Assembly: GCA_017434455.1 (NCBI GenBank)
Contig: JAFRFG010000012.1
Coordinates: 107,688 to 171,687 of the forward strand
DNA: 64,000 nucleotides
Origin: Thermoguttaceae bacterium
GTDB taxonomy: Bacteria > Planctomycetota > Planctomycetia > Pirellulales > Thermoguttaceae
Reading direction: 5' to 3'
A program made the position numbers and the translations under genes. The stretch's first letter is position 1; each line of letters begins with the position of its first letter. This document shows positions 61,118-64,000 of this stretch, piece by piece. The notes beneath the pieces were generated by a model. That model worked only from the letters and a program-made list of their open reading frames with translations. It was not told where the DNA came from and did no database searches.

Positions 61118-63856
61118 ATGGAATTTTTCCGATTTTACGGAAAAACCGCAAATAAAAGCCGCAGCGCATGGATGCCCGCGGTGGCCGCCCTTCTGTTCGT
61201 CTGGCACGGCTGCGTTGTTCTCGCGCAGGAGACCCCTTTCGCACAGGGAACAAACGCGGATACAGAAGGTTCTTTTCTGGCCTCTCCCGCTCCGTTAAAC
61301 TCATCCGGCCCCTTGGCGCTGCCCGAAAACCCTCATCCGAGCGATTCGCAGCTTTTGGCCCCGTCCGACCCGCCGCAAAATGTCTCGGCCGGGCTCGCCG
61401 CGCCGACCGGCACAGCGCCCGCGGCCCCGGCGGCACCCGCCGGTACTGCCCCGGCGCAGACTCCCGCCGCCGCGGCACCTGTGACGCAGGCCGCCGCCCC
61501 CGCGCAGCCGAATCCTTATCTTCCGCTGATGTGTCGGCCCGAGCATGAGGGAACCGCCGCGGTCGGTGAAGACCGCAGCTTGGAGGATATCCTGCGAGGT
61601 GTTTCCTCACCGCAGGAGCGGTTTCGTCTGACCGACGCGTATTGGCAGCTTACCGGGGAGTTGATTCGCTGCAATTTGGCCGCCGTCTACGCCAACGACG
61701 TGGCGTCGTGTGTCAGCCGATATCAGGGGCAGGCGATGGGCTCCAACGCCGAGGCGCTCTGGGTTTCGGCGAAACGTCTTGCCGACGAGGCCAAGCGGGA
61801 CGCCCGCGTGGCGTTTGTAACCGCTCAGTACCGCTGCGCCGCTTTGGCCAGACGCTCCGCCGCCGCCTTCCGGCCGGAGATGCTCCCGGTTCCGACCGAT
61901 CCGCCGACCGTCGAACCGTACAATACGCGTGCCGAGGAGATCGCCCGGAATCGTACCTTTACCGCTCGGGCGAGTATGCTCAATCAGCGGATCCCCTATC
62001 AGTACAATGCCCTGTGCGCCTACCGCGCCGCCGTCGCCGAATCGCTCTCGGCGTTCGCCGCGCTGTACAACGACCCGAACTGCAGCGCGCCGCAGCTGCT
62101 GGCCGCGCTGAAAAGACATACCGACGATAAACGCAAAATGCTCGAGTCGGTGATTCTCTACAATCGACTCATCGCCGAGTACGTCGCCGAGACCGTGGGG
62201 CCGCAGATTCAAGGGGATCGCCTCTTGATGACGTTCAATCAATATCCGAAAAACCGAACCGCCGACCCCGCGTACCGGATGGCCGATAACCGCGGCACGC
62301 AAATCATCCGCGGGCAGGAGTTCCAGCCGGCGCCCCGGGGGCAGGTCAGCGGCTCGGCCAACACCAGACCGAGCATTCCCGCGCGGCAGGCGCCTCAGCA
62401 CGCGCGGCCGGGCGCAGCAACGATTCTGCGTTCTTCCACTCCCGCGGCGGCGAATCCCGCTTTGGAATCGACACCGCCGCCGGCGCTCTTGGCGCCGGGC
62501 GAGCCGGCAAAGACCGAGGGACTCACGCTCCCTTTTGAGATCCCCTCGGCCCGCCGTGCCGATCCCTCCGAGGAGATGATCATCCGCGGCCAGATGCCCG
62601 ACGCCCCATCGGCGGGCGGGGATCTGATTCTCCCTGATATTGTCCCCGCCGACTCGGGGGGCGGCAACACCGGCGCCGCGCCTGAGGCGGGGGGCATTGT
62701 CCCCCCGCAGGAAGACCCGCTGCCGCCGCAGTCGGCCGCGCCAGGGCAAGATCTCTTCGCGCCGCCGCAAACCGCCGCGCCGGCGCAAAATCCCCTTCCT
62801 CCGCAGGGAGAACCTTTCCAGCAGCAGATCCCTCCGCAAAACGCCCCGCCGCAGACGGCCGCGCCGCCGCAAAACAATCTTCTGCCGCAAGGTAATCTGC
62901 CGCCGCAAAACGCTCAGGCGCCGCAAACCCCGCAAGTCGATCTTCCCCAGTTCGCGCCGTCGCAGACGGTCCCCTCGGCCCTGCCGCCCGACGGGAATCC
63001 CGCCCCTCCCGCTGAAGTGCAGGCCCCCCCCAGCGGCGCTCCGGCCGGCGGAACCTCGGCGACCTACGCCAAGCCGCGCAGCGAGCAGGAAAAAGCACAG
63101 ATTCTTCGGCAGACCCGATCGCTTTCGGATCTGCTGTTTTCGATCAAATCGACGACCAGCGGCGCGGGAGAGGGAGATATTCTCGAAATCCCGCTTTCGC
63201 TCGGGGAAATGCTTTCGCGTGTCGGTGACCCTCGTCTGAGGATCGAAGCGGTCGATTCGTACTGGCATCTGCGCACTCAGGTCGCTTCCCTGGCGGTGGA
63301 GAACAAGATTTTAGAGACCGTCGATCGGCTGATCGCCTCGATGGACAGCGCGTCGGCCGAGGCGCGGGCGGTGATCCCGACGATACAGTCGTATCGTCAG
63401 GGGACGCTCGGGCGGATCGCCGAGCTGCGCGGCGAGATTCGCGCCGCTCAGATGGAGCTGATGCGCCGCTCCGGCCGCACGCCGGATGTCGGCTGGCCGA
63501 TCCCCAGCTCGACCCCGTGCCACGGGCCGTACAATCTCGAGTCGGGAAGCAGTCCGTCGGTGAACTTTGAGATCCTTACCCAAACGGTTCTGATTCCCGA
63601 AAAGATCGACGCCGTCTGGGATACCGCCGTCTCGCTGGGGCCGCCCGAGTCGCTCTTTGTCCCGGAGATCGCTCCCGACGGGACGGTCGACGGGACCTAC
63701 TGCTATCTCGACATCCTCGAGAATAAGCGTCTGGCGGTGATGACATTCCTCGACGAGATTGAGTCGCTCAACGGCTCGATCGTCCGCTATGTCGACGCGT
63801 TCTCTCCCACGGCGCTGCCGTCGGAAACCTATGTTCACTGCCTCACCGGCGAGTGA
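61118..63856 (+). CDS. secreted Pro/Gln-rich protein with duplicated helical domain
   Basis: A 912-residue exported protein (signal peptide about 18-38). It has an Ala/Pro linker (about 45-130), a helical domain A (about 140-390) and a long disordered Pro/Gln linker (about 400-660, many 'PPQ' units). Helical domain B (about 690-905) resembles domain A: each starts with a 'L..R...P..R...D.YW.L' pattern ('ERFRLTDAYWQL', 'PRLRIEAVDSYWHL') followed by long helices. No enzymatic motif is seen. A scaffold or adhesin-like envelope role is a guess. ATG 61118 follows AGGAGG at about 61106, the best ribosome site nearby, and lies downstream of the promoter. Confidence 0.8.
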   Translation: MEFFRFYGKTANKSRSAWMPAVAALLFVWHGCVVLAQETPFAQGTNADTEGSFLASPAPLNSSGPLALPENPHPSDSQLLAPSDPPQNVSAGLAAPTGTAPAAPAAPAGTAPAQTPAAAAPVTQAAAPAQPNPYLPLMCRPEHEGTAAVGEDRSLEDILRGVSSPQERFRLTDAYWQLTGELIRCNLAAVYANDVASCVSRYQGQAMGSNAEALWVSAKRLADEAKRDARVAFVTAQYRCAALARRSAAAFRPEMLPVPTDPPTVEPYNTRAEEIARNRTFTARASMLNQRIPYQYNALCAYRAAVAESLSAFAALYNDPNCSAPQLLAALKRHTDDKRKMLESVILYNRLIAEYVAETVGPQIQGDRLLMTFNQYPKNRTADPAYRMADNRGTQIIRGQEFQPAPRGQVSGSANTRPSIPARQAPQHARPGAATILRSSTPAAANPALESTPPPALLAPGEPAKTEGLTLPFEIPSARRADPSEEMIIRGQMPDAPSAGGDLILPDIVPADSGGGNTGAAPEAGGIVPPQEDPLPPQSAAPGQDLFAPPQTAAPAQNPLPPQGEPFQQQIPPQNAPPQTAAPPQNNLLPQGNLPPQNAQAPQTPQVDLPQFAPSQTVPSALPPDGNPAPPAEVQAPPSGAPAGGTSATYAKPRSEQEKAQILRQTRSLSDLLFSIKSTTSGAGEGDILEIPLSLGEMLSRVGDPRLRIEAVDSYWHLRTQVASLAVENKILETVDRLIASMDSASAEARAVIPTIQSYRQGTLGRIAELRGEIRAAQMELMRRSGRTPDVGWPIPSSTPCHGPYNLESGSSPSVNFEILTQTVLIPEKIDAVWDTAVSLGPPESLFVPEIAPDGTVDGTYCYLDILENKRLAVMTFLDEIESLNGSIVRYVDAFSPTALPSETYVHCLTGE

Positions 63857-63901
63857 CGCGCATCCCCCGAACACCGAAAAATTTTTACCGTGCCGCGAAG
63901 C

Positions 63902-63930
63902 TTTATTTTCGGCGGTGTCTCGGTTATACT
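63902..63930 (+). promoter_or_regulatory. weak candidate promoter at the window end
   Basis: TATACT (63925-63930) is a good -10. The -35 position (TTTATT, 63902-63907) is poor. It faces the gene starting at 63995. Confidence 0.35.
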
Positions 63931-63994
63931 TGCTTTGGCTCCTGTGAGTTTTGAAATCAAGACGAAACCATTTTTACAGACAAAGGACTCTGCC

Positions 63995-64000
63995 ATGAAA
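63995..64000 (+). CDS. start of a further gene, cut by the window end
   Basis: ATGAAA are the last six bases, preceded by AAAGGA about 8 nt upstream. 'Met-Lys' is a common beginning of an exported protein. Nothing else can be said. Confidence 0.45.

Overview
The window looks like chromosomal DNA of a planctomycete (order Pirellulales or a related, probably anaerobic or host-associated line). The clues are an alpha-operon end whose L17 protein carries a large insertion, a DUF1559 prepilin-like protein followed by a small lipoprotein, a hydrazine-synthase-alpha-like haem protein, a short 'YSRDELEFMNAL' protein typical of the phylum, many long secreted proteins of unknown function, high GC, and weak or absent Shine-Dalgarno sites on many genes. 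The lineage is inferred from remembered family distributions, not from a search.

Layout. 1-2.6 kb: rpsD (5' truncated by the window edge), rpoA, rplQ and a terminator. 2.6-8.6 kb: a small metallopeptidase overlapping the first of two tandem YfhO-like polytopic proteins. 8.7-10.9 kb: leuC-leuD and a terminator. 10.9-11.6 kb: a more AT-rich stretch with a strong promoter and a small membrane protein. 11.6 kb: tRNA-Ala(TGC) on the minus strand with its own promoter and terminator. 11.8-24.5 kb: a long minus-strand block with an STN-domain protein, a catalytically degenerate sialate-esterase homologue, a polytopic protein, a membrane-anchored trypsin-like protease, a VWA protein, a disordered Arg/Pro repeat protein with AT-hooks and a Tat-exported nucleoside-hydrolase-like protein. 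24.6-31.5 kb: ald, an AI-2E-type transporter, a small conserved protein, and carB behind a 13-codon leader ORF. 31.5-40.6 kb: a 1438-residue secreted protein, an SDR, a three-gene minus operon (membrane protein, mutY, WalJ-like) and a secreted cystatin-like protein.

40.8-54.5 kb is the most unusual part. A two-gene module is present three times in tandem: a DUF6057-like membrane protein with a helical C-terminal domain, then an exported beta-propeller protein with one CANCH c-type haem motif. At least two copies have their own promoter, and a DUF1559 prepilin/lipoprotein pair with a long structured leader lies between copies 1 and 2. 54.6-61 kb is a separate unit of two secreted TIM-barrel glycosidase-like proteins and a large di-haem hydrazine-synthase-alpha-like propeller protein, closed by a terminator. 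The last complete gene (61.1-63.9 kb) is a secreted Pro/Gln-rich protein with a duplicated helical domain, and a new gene starts at the very end.

The housekeeping genes are ordinary. The 40-61 kb stretch encodes an envelope set of propeller proteins with CxxCH motifs, membrane partners and polysaccharide-type hydrolases whose joint role I cannot name. Promoters were picked by eye as -35/-10 pairs spaced 16-17 nt; no program was run.
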